A program made the position numbers and the translations under genes. A DNA stretch of 64,000 nucleotides from Portulaca oleracea (taxonomy: Eukaryota > Streptophyta > Magnoliopsida > Caryophyllales > Portulacaceae), in the NCBI GenBank assembly GCA_029582165.1, contig CM055870.1, positions 42,267,513 to 42,331,512 of the forward strand, read 5' to 3'. The stretch's first letter is position 1, and each line of letters opens with the position of its first letter. Positions 43,478 through 54,678 of this stretch are shown one piece after another. The notes under the pieces are model-generated. The model did not search any database, was not told the DNA's origin, and was given only the letters and a program-made list of their open reading frames with translations.

Positions 43478-45525
43478 AAAAAATTACTTAGAGGTACCCT
43501 AAGTTTTAAGAAAACTATTTTTTGGTACCCCAACTTTTCAAAACTCATTTTGGGGTACGCTTACTTTTAGGATTAGGAATTAATAGGTGAATTTCCGCCA
43601 AAGTCCGATTGATTATGTACACTGACCGAAATGCCCTTAATTTTTGACAAATATTGACTATAATGCCCTTTTAGTTCATTGCCTTGACTAGTTGGGTGTT
43701 GGAATGTTATGTCTTTGATGTATAATGGGATCAAAGAGATCTCATTACACACGAAAAATCAGAATCATTATGAACAAAGATAAGAATCTTCCTCTCTAAG
43801 TTCTTAAGGATCAAACGAAAGGGTAAAACAAGATGGAAATCGAAATGATTCAATGGAGTGTACCAATGATGGTTGAGATGAACGACCGATAGAATTTGAT
43901 ATGGCTTGAGAACTCTTGAAGATATAGACACACCACTTCAAGAAGATCTTCAACTCTTCCTATCACCAACCAAGCTAGCCAAGCAAGGAATAAAAGAATA
44001 GATTTGGCGATTCTTCCCTCAAGAAGAACGATTCTAGCAAAGCTAGAGAGAACACAAAAGCATGATGCCTTTACTTTGTCTTATTTTTGTGAATGATTGA
44101 ATGAATACAAAGGCCTCCCAAAGGGTCTATTTATAGTACTCCTAGGCCCTTTGAATGTGCACTATATCAAGATTACAAGAATTTCTAGCTTACATCATCT
44201 ATTACAAATATTACATCATAAAGAATCAAAATGTACATAGCTAGAAAGAAACATTGATATCTTGCTCAATTCTTCTCCAATCTTCAAGATTCAAAAACCA
44301 TTAGAAAACTCTTTGAATGATCTATCTTTGGCTCCCAAATGACTTTCCCAATAGCTTCATAGATCTTGAGTTATAGAGCAAAGTATCGAATTGCACTTGA
44401 TGAAGTCATTCATTATTGAGAGTGATGAGAGTGATCGAGGCTCTTCTTCCATATAAGCTTGTATGTGGTTCCCATGATGTGTATGTGATGTCTTCCTTGA
44501 TGACCTTGATGTATATGGCTATCAAATATACATCAGTCTTATCTGAAAAGCATCCTTCCATTCGATAATCAAACCCTTCAACTCCCCCTTTGTGCATTCT
44601 TCTGTTTGTCTGTATGATCTGATTTAGGGCTTAGGCGTTCTTCGACATTGTTGCTTCGCCATTGTCGCTTCGCCATTCTCGGTTGAGTTCGTCACTTCAC
44701 CGATGTCGCCGTCCAGATCGCCATTCTCCATAACCTACAAATTTCGAAAATGGTGAGTGCGTCAATATCTGTTGAAATTTTGTGGTAGTTCGATGGGTTT
44801 TTTGAATTTTTGGGACATGAAATTCGTAAATATTGGTCTGTGGAATGAAAATATATGACTGATTTTCAAATTCGTGTAAGATCCCAAATTCGTTTTCAAA
44901 TTTAGATCCCAATTGAACCCCAAAATCGCAATTGAACTCGAAAATTTATATCCCAAATTCGTTATCAAATTCATTTTTAACAACCGAAAAAACCACACTC
45001 TGATTTTAGATCCCAAATTCGTTTTCAAAAATCAAAATTGAACCCCAAAATTTCTTCATACCCAGTTACCAAGAACCCAAACTACCCCCACTTTGATGTA
45101 CGAACACATACATAGCGAAATACATACCTTATCTCTTATTTAACCAATCTTGGTTTCAATGCCTTCCAATCTTGTTTAACGAATTTTCCTTTCAATGCCT
45201 AAGTGACAGAGAAGAAGACAGAAGAACAAAAGAAGAAGAAACGATGAAGACATACATACCATATGACACAGAAGAAGAAACGAAGAAGGGAGGGATTTAT
45301 TAACGGCCAATTTTTTGTTTTCAAACAAACAAAGGGCATTTTCGTCCACTAAAACCCTTAATCAAGTTCCCTCCAAAAACTCACCGGTAAATTCAAATCT
45401 TTGGCCAGAAATTCACCTATTAATTACTAATCCTAAAAGTAAGGTTACCCCAAAATGAGTTTTCAAAAGTTGGGGTATCAGAAAAACATTTCACCAAAAG
45501 TTAGGGTACCTCTAAGTAATTTTTT
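43478..45525. mobile_element. 2-kb element with long terminal inverted repeats
   Basis: Left arm 43478-43606 (AAAAAATTACTTAGAGGTACC onward) and right arm 45395-45525 are inverted copies, about 130 bp or more. Interior matches (ACCGAAATGCCCTT against AAGGGCATTTTCGT) suggest arms of about 200 bp. No transposase ORF. No matching flanking duplication was found, so the superfamily is open. The interior may include an LTR-like segment. Confidence 0.75.
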
Positions 45526-46886
45526 GAACTATCAAACACTCTCTCTCTCTTCCCTCTCACTCAAACTCACGCCTCTCTCTCCCCTCCCTCTGACCGCTAA
45601 ACCACCACACTACCGCCCAGCCACTACTGTCGCCATCAAGCCGCTGCCGCTAGACCGCCAACCACCAACCACCCCATCCTTTTTTTTATCCAAGTAAGTT
45701 CAAATTTTATAGTTGCTGGAATTAGATAAAATTTCAGATGATTTCACAGCAAACTGGGTATTGGGTAATGGAGGAAAAAAATCACAGAAAAATTGGGTTA
45801 TATAATTATGAATTATCTTTAATTAAAAAATTTAGCTCAAAGGGTCATAGTTAAAGCAAATGGGATAAAAATTCTACACAAAAAGTGTGCAGTTCTATGC
45901 TAGTCTAGATAGTCTATGGTAAACGTAAATTTTGAGGGCTTTAGTGACGTTTTCGTCGATTTTTATAAATATAAAAGTTATAGTATGTGCAATATTTGAG
46001 CTTGCAGAATGATCTAAAACATCCTCATACCATGTCAGGAGTGAGTTATGACTTATGGAAATTTGGGTTTGAATTTGCCAAATTTGGAAAAGAAAAAGAA
46101 TTAGGGGTTGGTTTGATGAAATATAGAAGCTTTGGTGGCATTGCAACCCAAATTTAGTCCGTATGAAAGATGGAAATTAAGTCAGTGTGAAAGATGGAAG
46201 CTTTAGTGGAAATCAAATTATTTTAATATGAAAAAGAAGTGTTGATGCTTTTAGATAGACATTTTGAACAATTTTAGAAATTCACCAAAAATCATATTAG
46301 TAGAGTTACATCAAAATTTTTGGAAATAGGGTAGCCCTATGAGTTAGCTTTAATAGGAATTTTGAAGGTAGCATTTTCAATATTAATTGATCGAGTTATG
46401 GTTAATTTACCAAAGAAGTATAGTTGTGGGCATGGTTTTTTTTTCCCTTTTTGAGCCTCTTAGAATTGGCTTCGATAATCAAAGAAGAAGTTGTACGAAA
46501 CTTCTTCAGATTTCTAGAAAGACGTAGAACACCACCATACAATATCAAGAATATGTGGCTCTGGAATTTGAAGTTTAAATATGTCTAGTTCGGGATATTT
46601 TGGAGGTTTATTAGCTGGGTTAACTCTTTATGAGAGTTGTGAGGTTTATTTGTGTTTGTTTTTTTTTAAATTAAGTGATTAATTAGAATCGGCTGTTTTT
46701 ATAGGCTTGGGTTTGGACCAACTAGATGTTTGAGCTCAAGCTAGGAATCGTCATGCTATCCAAATAATATCTATGTCCTAAATCCTCTAGGATTCCTTTT
46801 AATTGCTCTTGATCTCTTTAAATTATATGTATGAAGCATCCACCTTGTTGGGCATTTTCTTTGAAAAGTGAATTGTTTGTATTTCA
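45526..46886. other. Intergenic sequence with a CT-rich, leader-like stretch
   Basis: 45540-45690 is CT/CCA-rich with a donor-like CAAGTAAGTTC at 45691, resembling a plant 5' leader and first intron, but no exon continues. The rest is AT-rich and without ORFs. Confidence 0.3.
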
Positions 46887-47601
46887 ACTTGGGATTCACC
46901 CATGAGTAAAATGTCCATCATCGAAAAAGCAAAGGGAAAGGACATGGTATATAAGTCAAGTGGGCTACTCCTCTTAACACCAATTGGTTTTAAGATGGAA
47001 CCTCACATAACTAGTGTACTATGGGCCTTGATTGAAGTGGGTTCTCGCCTTGGATCTCCCCAACAAGTGGTATCAGAGCCGATAGTTTTTTGGCTGGGCG
47101 CAAGGTGCGGGAAAGTGTTTCAGTAAAAATCACCATGGACAGGAGCAGAGACCATGGCACGTGCGTGGCTGGGTCTCCTGAAGGCACAGAGTGGTGGCAT
47201 GAGACTCGGGTGGAGTAGATGCGACTCTGTGGAGTAAGGTGCAGCTGGAACTCTTGAGGTAGAGTGGTGGCATGAGACTCAGGTGGAGTACGGTACGGCT
47301 CTGTAAAGTGAGGTGTGGCTATGATGGGCTCTTAATGGTGACTTGAAACCTTGGCAAAAAAAAAAAGAAAAAAAAAGAGGCTTCCGATCAAGAGAGAGAG
47401 ACTCATGTGTGAATGGGGAGATTGTTAGGATTCACCCATGAGTAAAATGTCCAACATCGAAAAAGCAAAGGGAAAGGACATGGTATATAAGTCAAGTGGG
47501 CTACTCATCTTAACACCAATTGGTTTTAAGATGGAACCTCACTTAACTTGTATACTATGGGCCTTGGTTGAAGTGGGCTCCCGCCTTGGATCTCCCCAAC
47601 A
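46887..47601 (+). mobile_element. TRIM (terminal-repeat retrotransposon in miniature), 715 bp
   Basis: LTRs 46887-47065 and 47423-47601, 179 bp each, differing at about 11 positions by eye. The right LTR has TG...CA ends; the left start has decayed to AC. PBS TGGTATCAGAGCC at 47068-47080 lies two bases after the left LTR, and a purine tract GAATGGGGAGAT precedes the right LTR. The 357-bp interior has no ORF and an internal repeat around GTGGCATGAGACTC. No matching TSD remains. Confidence 0.92.
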
Positions 47602-47884
47602 CAAATGTATGCGTATGTGTGTTTAATACTAAGATGTGTGTTTTGATGACCTAAGGATGACGGTTCATATTTAATTACGTGACTTTTAAACTGTATGTTT
47701 TACTTGAGATGGAATTGTGTTTGGGAATATGAAAGTTGAATATCATAAGGTACTAAATATCGAAGTGAAAGATTAAAGCAGGTTCGACTGTCATTCCCTA
47801 AGATCAGGATCTATTCCTGTAGGATTATTAGTCCAAGATCAAGTTGTGTGGGCCTAATAGTTTAGTATGAGTACCTCTCCGAGG
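47602..47884. other. Short intergenic gap
   Basis: No ORF or signal seen. Confidence 0.4.
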
Positions 47885-47887
47885 TAA

Positions 47888-47974
47888 CACTACAACAGAA
47901 ACGAGTGGCGGCGACCGTTTGTATCGGTTGCTGGAAGCGGCTAACGGTCGCCGTAGCTATTTCATGTTGTAGTA
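47888..47974. mobile_element. 87-bp CACTA-like miniature element
   Basis: Starts CACTACAACAGAAA and ends TTTCATGTTGTAGTA, imperfect terminal inverted repeats of CACTA type, flanked by TAA on both sides (47885-47887, 47975-47977). Inside is a perfect 11-bp inverted repeat CGGCGACCGTT / AACGGTCGCCG. Confidence 0.75.
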
Positions 47975-47977
47975 TAA

Positions 47978-48445
47978 GACATACACATTTGGTTGCAATA
48001 TGTGATATTGAAGATGTTATGCGTGAACTCGGTCCCAATTTGCGAAGGCTGCTGGCCAAATTTGAAATGTTGAGGACCTGTGAGCTCACTCTCTAAAATA
48101 ATGAATGTGTGTTTTTAATGGTAGGAGTCCTGCCTTTGATAACTACTCAGGGTTCGGAACTACTTAGTTTGACATTGTTTGACGTTATTCCGTTCTCCTC
48201 CTACATGTTTGAAATAAACTTCTAAATGTATTTTAAGTCTAGGGGTAGACATTATTGAGTTCAGTCTCATTCTCTTAAATATTTTGTTTTCAAATATTGA
48301 TTATGTTGAAGAGTATGGACCATAAGGCGAGCTTGCCTTGGTTATTAACCTGCTTTTTTCTGTGGTAAGGTTAAAATTATCAACACAAATGACACAATCA
48401 ACACTTTACCACACCACTTGTTCTCACTTTATCCACTTTACATGT

Positions 48446-48448
<3 letters not shown>
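47978..48448. other. Intergenic sequence
   Basis: No supportable feature. Confidence 0.4.

Positions 48449-48507
<59 letters not shown>
48449..48507 (+). repeat. (AT)n microsatellite
   Basis: About 29 AT units at the 3' side of the LINE fragment. Confidence 0.97.
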
Positions 48508-48509
<2 letters not shown>

Positions 48510-48529
48510 AAAAAACAATTAGTAATTTC

Positions 48530-50458
48530 CATTAACAAAGAAAAGTATAATAGCCATCCTTAACTTTATAGATTGAATTACTCTTACCCGGCCACAACAA
48601 CACATCCTCAATCTTCTGTTGAGGTGGGAAAACGCTCGCAACCATTTCCACCGTTTCCCTAGAGAAGAACTGTCTCAACAACTCCCAATTCCAGTCTCTT
48701 TGCCCCCTCCCATCCAGAACCCCAAGGGAAGCAACAGTCATGTCCTTAAGATTTTCAACGTCAATCCCCTCTCTCAAGGTTACATTCCCCCCGGAACCCA
48801 CCTCCCATCCATAACCCTAATCTGTTGACCATTCCCCACACTCCAACGAAGCTTACTTCTTACAGTCCTAGTCACCTGAGCAATACCCCTTCAAGGCATA
48901 GAGCAATTAGCGCTAAGCTTACTGCCCTCTTGGAAGGCAATAGGTGAAGAAGCCCCATACCTAGCTTTCCAAATTCTGGATATTAACAGATTTTGATTTG
49001 TATACGTCCTCCACGCTTGTTTCAGTAGCAAAGCCTTGTTGTAGCATCCCACGTTCCTCAAACCTAGACCCCCTGCCCCCTTAGGCTTAAACACAGTGAC
49101 CTTGTCCTTCCAATGAATGGATCTATTACCATCCATCTTACCCCACAGGAACCATACAATGATGGAGTTGATTTGGTCCACTACTCTCTTAGGCACCAAG
49201 TAGACACTGAAGATATGTTGATGAAGAGCCACCAACACCGCATTGATAAAAACTAATTTCCCGCCATTGACAACATCTTGAACTTCCAAGAATCCAATCT
49301 TTTCCTGACATCCTCAACCATAAAACCAAAATGATCAACCCATCTTCGAGGAACCTTTGTAGGGACCCCCAAATATGTCTGGAAGAAAACCCCTTCCGGG
49401 TACCCAAAGACCACCTTCATTCCCTCCTTGTCATCCTGAGAAGCCCCTTTAGAAAAACACATAGATGACTTATGCAAGTTAATCACCTGGCATGAAACCA
49501 AACTATACTTATCAATAGCTCCCTTCAGAGCCAGCCTCCAACTCAATGAAGAAAAGAACATCATCAGCAAAGAACAGATGAGTAACAGGGGGAGCTGCTC
49601 TAGCTACCTTCACTCCAACAATCTTCCCCCTAGCAGCCTCATTATCAATTATAGTAGACAATGCCTCCATACACAGAAGAAACAAATAAGGGGATAAAGG
49701 GTCACCTTGACGTAATCCCGCCTTTGGAACAATATGCTTTAAATTAAAACCATTAACTAAGATTGAATACCTAACAGTAGACACACACCTCATAAGGATG
49801 CACACCCATTTGTCCGGAAACCCCATTCGTTCGAGCACCTCCTCCTGGAAAGCCCATTGAATTCAATCGCAAGCCTTGCTCATATCTATCTTCAAAGCTG
49901 CAAATTGTCGTCCTGTTCTTTTATTTGCCAGATAATGAAGAATCTCATGCACCACAAGAATATTATCCTCTTTCAGCTTTCTTGGGACAAAAGCTCCTTG
50001 ACATTCGGATACGAGCGACCCCATAACTAGTCTCAACCGACTCACCAAGCACTTTGCAATGATCCGATACACCACATTACACAGACTGATCGACCGAAAG
50101 TCACTGACCAACTGAGCCTCAGGCTTTTTCTTGAGCAGGAAGATATTTGTATTATTTATCTCCCCAATGAACACCCCTTTATTCACAACCTCTAGGATCG
50201 TATTAACTACCTGATCGCCAATCAATCCCAACAATTCTTAAAGAATTCTGGGGGGATACCATCCGGCCCAGGACTTTTCCCCGGCTTTAGCTGAGCAATG
50301 ACCTTCTCCACATCACTCCTAGAGAAAGGTTGCAGGAGAAATTCTTTCTCCCCCTTAGATAAGGACTTATGAATGTTTCCTACCACTTGAGCCAAAACCT
50401 TAGACCTTACAGTTGACATTGGCACCTCAGGCCTAAAAAGCCCAGAAAACTCCACATA
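48530..50458 (-). pseudogene. L1-type LINE ORF2 fragment (reverse transcriptase)
   Basis: On the minus strand it begins in the RT fingers (LKPGKSPGPDGIPPEFFK), continues through SDFRSISLCNVVYRIIAK and CQGAFV, then LRQGDPLSPYLFLLCMEAL and the catalytic FADD in HLFFADDVLFF, then the post-RT segment (WFLWGKMDGNRSIHWKDKV, GGLGLRNV) and ends in the C-terminal WPGKSNSIYKVKDGYY. Several stops and frame changes. The endonuclease is missing at the 5' side, where another element abuts, and the zinc-binding end is missing at the 3' side. Confidence 0.9.
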
Positions 50459-50800
50459 AGGCCATGTTCTTTTATGCGGCTGGCTGGCTGCGGTGCTATA
50501 CCTCACTGCAACTTGCCATATTCTACCACAACCCACTAATCCACCACAATCTACCACAATCCACCAGAATCTACTTTTTCAATTTTAACTTATCTTTTTT
50601 GTTAAATGTTAAAATTTTCATAACCCATCACAATTTCACATTTTTCAATACATTTACAATTATTAAATCCAAAACTCACCACAACTTTCCACAACCCACC
50701 ATAATCAACCACAACTTCTCCAAACCCACCACAATTCACCACAATTCCACCCCACCACATCGCGCCACACCGCAGCCAGACGTATACAAGAACGGAGCCT
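50459..50800. mobile_element. Inverted-repeat element with CCACAA-rich interior
   Basis: About 342 bp with inverted ends AGGCCATGTTCTTTTATGCG and AGGCTCCGTTCTTGTATACG, both continuing into CTGGCTGCGGTG, between TA dinucleotides. The interior is full of CCACAACCCACC-like words. No ORF. It sits at the 5' truncation point of the LINE. Confidence 0.7.
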
Positions 50801-50802
50801 TA

Positions 50803-52184
50803 TTTGTAGCGCTGGCAAAAATCCGGGTCCGGGTAAATCCGGGTCGGACAAATTCGGACAATGTCAAAATTCGGACGAGAAATTTATGTCCGGACCCGGT
50901 TTTATTTCGGGTCAAACCGGGTCGGACAATTCGGACGAAGCTAAAATCGGGTTCGAACAATAGAAAAAAGAGAAATTTTATGTCCGAATATTCGGTCAAT
51001 TCGGACAAAATAAAAATTCGGACGAAAAATTTACGCCTGCTTTTTCCTTCGGACAATTCAGAATCCATGACAAAATTTTCACAAATTCTACTTATTTGAA
51101 AGGGAGGAAGTAGTGAGTGTGTTATATCACCAATATCAAAATATGCTATATTTTTCAATTTTGAGATCTCTAGAACATTCTCAATAGGAATGGGTCATAT
51201 TATACCGTTCAAGTTCTATGATGGATGTCATGATATGAACCACATGATATTCATTCATATTTCAATTCAATTGACCCTACACTCTCCATCAATCAATTAA
51301 AATCTATTACCGTAAGAGAAAGAAACTTGTAATATACCCCCTTCATCTCACTTCATACTTGATTATACTGTTCAACTTCTCCTTTGTAAGCAGTTTTCTT
51401 TTTTTTTTAATTTTGTTCGGTTTTTCTGTTATTTCATTCAAAAAAATATTAGTTTTGCTTTATTTTTTTAAAAAAATGATTGGTTAACTTTGTCGTATTA
51501 ATTTTCGTTTTGCTATACTATTAATTATTAATCAGTATAACTCGTCATTCTACAACAATCATATACTATTTTTTAATACACTTATCGCTCGAGTTAAAGA
51601 CTAATATTCAATTAACGTTTATTCAATAGTTTATCCTTTATTAATACGAGACTGAAAATAGTTATCATGTTTGTTAAGTTTCAAATTCTAATTGCCATGA
51701 TTCTTATACTCCTTGTAAGCATAAGGTTAAACATTAAAATTTAAAAACTTATACATATAACACATTAAAAATTAAATAGTAAAATTTGTATAATTTCTCG
51801 ATTTTTTTATCTGAATTTTTAACTAATTGCTTCGTTTTATATTATTTATCGGTCTAACATTTTATAATTTCAGAAATATATTAATTACTACTCCGTCTAT
51901 TTTTTCTCTTACTTTTTATCTAACTCTTAGCTAATTTTCTCATTTCATAGTATCTACTATTACTTTACTATTACTTTACAATCCTAATCATATATCAATT
52001 ATTTATTATTTATTTTGCTAACATTCAAGAAATTAAATACCAAAAATTAATTTTAATTGAATATTTTTTTATTCATCACTTTACGAATATTATACTAGTA
52101 GTTTTATACAATCTTTAATTTTATCCCAATCTTTTAATGAAAACAACAATTAAAAAAGCGGATGGAGAAATAAATAATAAATCA
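50803..52184. other. Repeat-rich and AT-rich intergenic sequence
   Basis: 50815-51060 is dense in CGGGTC and TTCGGAC words and may be a further MITE. 51100-52184 is AT-rich with no gene. A CTCCGTCTATTTTTTCTC start at 51892 is Stowaway-like, but the other end is unclear. Confidence 0.4.
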
Positions 52185-52192
52185 TATATAAG
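52185..52192 (+). promoter_or_regulatory. Candidate TATA box of the PRA1 gene
   Basis: TATATAAG, 137 nt upstream of the start codon at 52329. Confidence 0.5.
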
Positions 52193-52328
52193 ACGAAATC
52201 AAAATAGTAGCATAAGTTGAAGATATTATTCATTGAGACGTCGGCAGTCCCAATTTCCTTGCAGCAGTTGCCCTCTCTGGTTTCCCACTCCTAAATTCTC
52301 GAGGATTTCGCAATTGCTAACTACAGCC

Positions 52329-52940
52329 ATGGCGGCAGGTGCATCTCCATTCGCACCAATCCCGACGGCATCCACCAGCACGAACCTCGACTACATCTCC
52401 CGAGCCAAGCAGACCCTCTACGGAGCCCTCGCTACACGGCGGCCATGGAAGCAGATCTTCGACTACCACTCCATCTCTCTCCCTCACAACTTCTCCGACG
52501 CACTTTCTCGCCTCAAAACCAACCTCGCATACTTCCGAGTTAACTTCGCCATGATAATCCTCGTCATCCTCTTCCTCTCACTTCTATGGCACCCAATCTC
52601 TCTCATCGTCTTCATAGTCATGATGACTGCCTGGCTATTCCTCTTCTTCCTCCGTGACGAACCGATTCTTCTCTTCGGGAGGACAATCGATGATCGGATT
52701 GTCCTCGGCGTGCTTTCGATCCTCACCGTCGTTTTCCTACTCCTCACCGGAGCCACCTTGAATATAGTGATTTCTCTGTTGATCGGCGTCGGAATCGTCG
52801 TCGTTTATTCGGTTTTCCGGCGATCGGATGATTTGTTCATGGATGAAGAGGCCGCTGCAGCCGGCGGTCTGCTCGCCGGTCGGGCCGGGTTTGGGCCCGT
52901 TTCATACAATATGCCGACTTCGAGTTCTATTTCTGGCTAG
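52329..52940 (+). CDS. PRA1F: PRA1 family protein, F-type
   Basis: 203 codons, no intron. Prenylated Rab acceptor proteins are small membrane proteins of the ER/Golgi that bind prenylated Rab GTPases. I chose ATG 52329 (GCCATGGCGG context); the frame is open further upstream but without another ATG. Landmarks: LDYISRAKQTLYGALATRRP near residue 25, then DALSRLKTNLAYFRVNFA, a first hydrophobic hairpin (about 80-112, ILVILFLSLLWHPISLIVF), FLRDEP, and a second hairpin (about 128-165), then RRSDDLFMDEEAAA, a Ser-rich tail and a stop. Length and phrases fit plant PRA1.F proteins of 180-200 residues. Base composition is GC-richer than its surroundings, as expected for a gene in TE-rich DNA. Confidence 0.93.
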   Translation: MAAGASPFAPIPTASTSTNLDYISRAKQTLYGALATRRPWKQIFDYHSISLPHNFSDALSRLKTNLAYFRVNFAMIILVILFLSLLWHPISLIVFIVMMTAWLFLFFLRDEPILLFGRTIDDRIVLGVLSILTVVFLLLTGATLNIVISLLIGVGIVVVYSVFRRSDDLFMDEEAAAAGGLLAGRAGFGPVSYNMPTSSSISG

Positions 52941-53268
52941 TGGTAGTGGGGGTTGGAATTTGGGTTGTTGTTTTGTTTTTCTTGTTTGGTTTTTATGAAT
53001 GGGTTTTGTGCATTTCTTTGAGATGATTTTTGTAATCAAGTGATGGGCTTATGAATGTAATTGATTTGATTTGTAATGTATCAAATTTGGTAAATTAATA
53101 GGTAATTTGTTGTATAATAAGTAGTCTGAACAACTGTTACTTTTTTTTTTTTTGTTCTCTGGTTAATTCCTAGCTTCTATTTACTTTTACTTTATTCTAT
53201 TGGGGTGTGCACATTTCGGCAAGAACCAACCCGATTATGTTCGGTCTGGACTTCGATTCATAGTATTT
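52941..53268 (+). other. PRA1 3' UTR and spacer
   Basis: T-rich sequence with AATGTAAT and AATAAG type signals up to about 53120 and a T13 run at 53142-53154. No ORF. Confidence 0.5.
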
Positions 53269-53625
53269 TTAATTTCGGGTATCCAAGTCGGTCCTGGATA
53301 ATGGAGACCATCCATCATTAGCTACAGTAGAAGCACAGGAGGGATCAACACCTATTGGAGAGATAGGAGATGCACAAGCAACACCAACAACAACAGCAAA
53401 GCCAATAGGCTTCCATGCATCCTCTACATCATCTTCATCACCAATATCAGCTTCACCAGCATTTTCAGCAACAACAATAGGAGTAGCCACAGGAGCAACA
53501 AGACTTGCTGATTTACCAAACTCATTAACAGCAGCAAAGACAGCAGGCTTCCGAGCATCTTTGATCAAATTCAAGGATTCTACATCAGTTTCATCACCCA
53601 CCAGTCCATCAACAACATCCATCAA
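53269..53625 (-). CDS. Unrecognised acidic reading frame with an internal repeat
   Basis: 118 codons on the minus strand. It contains an imperfect repeat GDETDVESLNLIKDARKPAVF ... GDEDDVEDAWKPIGFAVV (shortened here by words). The opposite frame is also open, so coding is not certain. No domain recognised; possibly a captured gene fragment or low-complexity repeat sequence. Confidence 0.25.
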   Translation of the reverse strand: MMDVVDGLVGDETDVESLNLIKDARKPAVFAAVNEFGKSASLVAPVATPIVVAENAGEADIGDEDDVEDAWKPIGFAVVVGVACASPISPIGVDPSCASTVANDGWSPLSRTDLDTRN

Positions 53626-54618
53626 AGCTTGTTATACGATGGTAAAGCAAGTCTTGGCAATCACAACCATCCATCCCACCAACATTGGTCAATTGGACCA
53701 AGTTCAGTTCCAAACAGCATCAGTCCAAGCAGCACCTTTTCTCAATTCCGTATCTTTGGATTGAGGAAGATTCAGCCAAGTTTCCCTAGGAGAATTTTGT
53801 TCCTTGTCATGCATTTTCCAAGTCCAAGCCAAGTGCCAGCATGATCAAGTTTGATATCATCGAGTTACAAACACCAGAACATGGCATCTCACAATATCAG
53901 TTTTTCCAGAATTCCAGTTCTGTGTTAAGTAATTTTACAGCAACTTCTATGAGGGATATCTTGGTCATTTCCCACCTTGATCAAGCTATAGAGGTTCCAG
54001 CCAGCTTTGAGAGGGCCAGAAGATACCATAGTAACTTGGTTTTTACCCTCTTAGTTAGGAAACTTTGTTATTGGTTCATATTTTCAGCAACACATTATCT
54101 GGTCCAATCACATTTTAGCTTGTAATTTTCTTTTATTTTCAAATGTAATCCGGTTATATTATTTAGCCTAAGATGTAATACAATGTATTTGATTAGCTTA
54201 AGTATATTTAGAGTGTAGTCTATAAGTTGTGTTTTCAGCTGCTTAATGTATGAATAAGCAATATCAATAGCAGTTCAGTGCCTTGTTGAGCCTCTCGTTT
54301 ATGAGTGACAGTAAACTCTTATCTAGCTAAGTCTACTTCAGTATCCAGGATTGACATTCCTAGTGGTGTCTGTAGAGCTCGATTGTTTAGTGGTGGTGTG
54401 TCTGTATCCATTGAGGTAATCAAGTCCTTGCCCTTGTGACTCATTATGTGGTGTGTCTATATCAGATTGAATACAAGTCTATCCTTTTATTTCTTATTGG
54501 GTTGTCATCCATTCCAGCTAGTTGCATCCAATTAGCTATTGTTCTTTACTAATCAGAAGTGTGAAAGTCTGTGTGGTGTTTGTATGTCAATACTCTGATC
54601 TTTGTGACCTTGCATACA
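53626..54618 (+). repeat. 5' LTR region of a Reina/CRM-like chromovirus (start not fixed)
   Basis: Sequence preceding a PBS and gag in the correct order. A plausible end is TGCATACA at 54611-54618. No second LTR is present to fix the start; TG candidates lie around 53.8 kb. No ORF. Confidence 0.45.
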
Positions 54619-54624
54619 TTGTCT

Positions 54625-54637
54625 TGGTATCAAAGTT
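54625..54637 (+). other. Degenerate initiator tRNA-Met primer binding site
   Basis: TGGTATCAAAGTT against the standard TGGTATCAGAGCC, 6 nt after the proposed LTR end and 42 nt before the Gag ATG. Confidence 0.6.
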
Positions 54638-54678
54638 GTGTTCTGTCTTGGAAGGAAGTATTGATTGTGGTACTCTAG

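Noticed and set aside
43697..44583. Solo copia LTR inside the inverted-repeat element
   Set aside because: TG/CA-like ends and a purine tract are present, but there is no PBS, partner LTR or target duplication, so it was not called.
50464..51099. 211-codon plus-strand frame
   Set aside because: His/Asn/Pro/Thr low-complexity translation of CCACAA-rich MITE interior and CGGGTCGGAC repeats.
52233..52328. Upstream extension of the PRA1 frame
   Set aside because: The extension begins with TTG and has no ATG; the first ATG in good context is 52329 and gives the usual PRA1 length.
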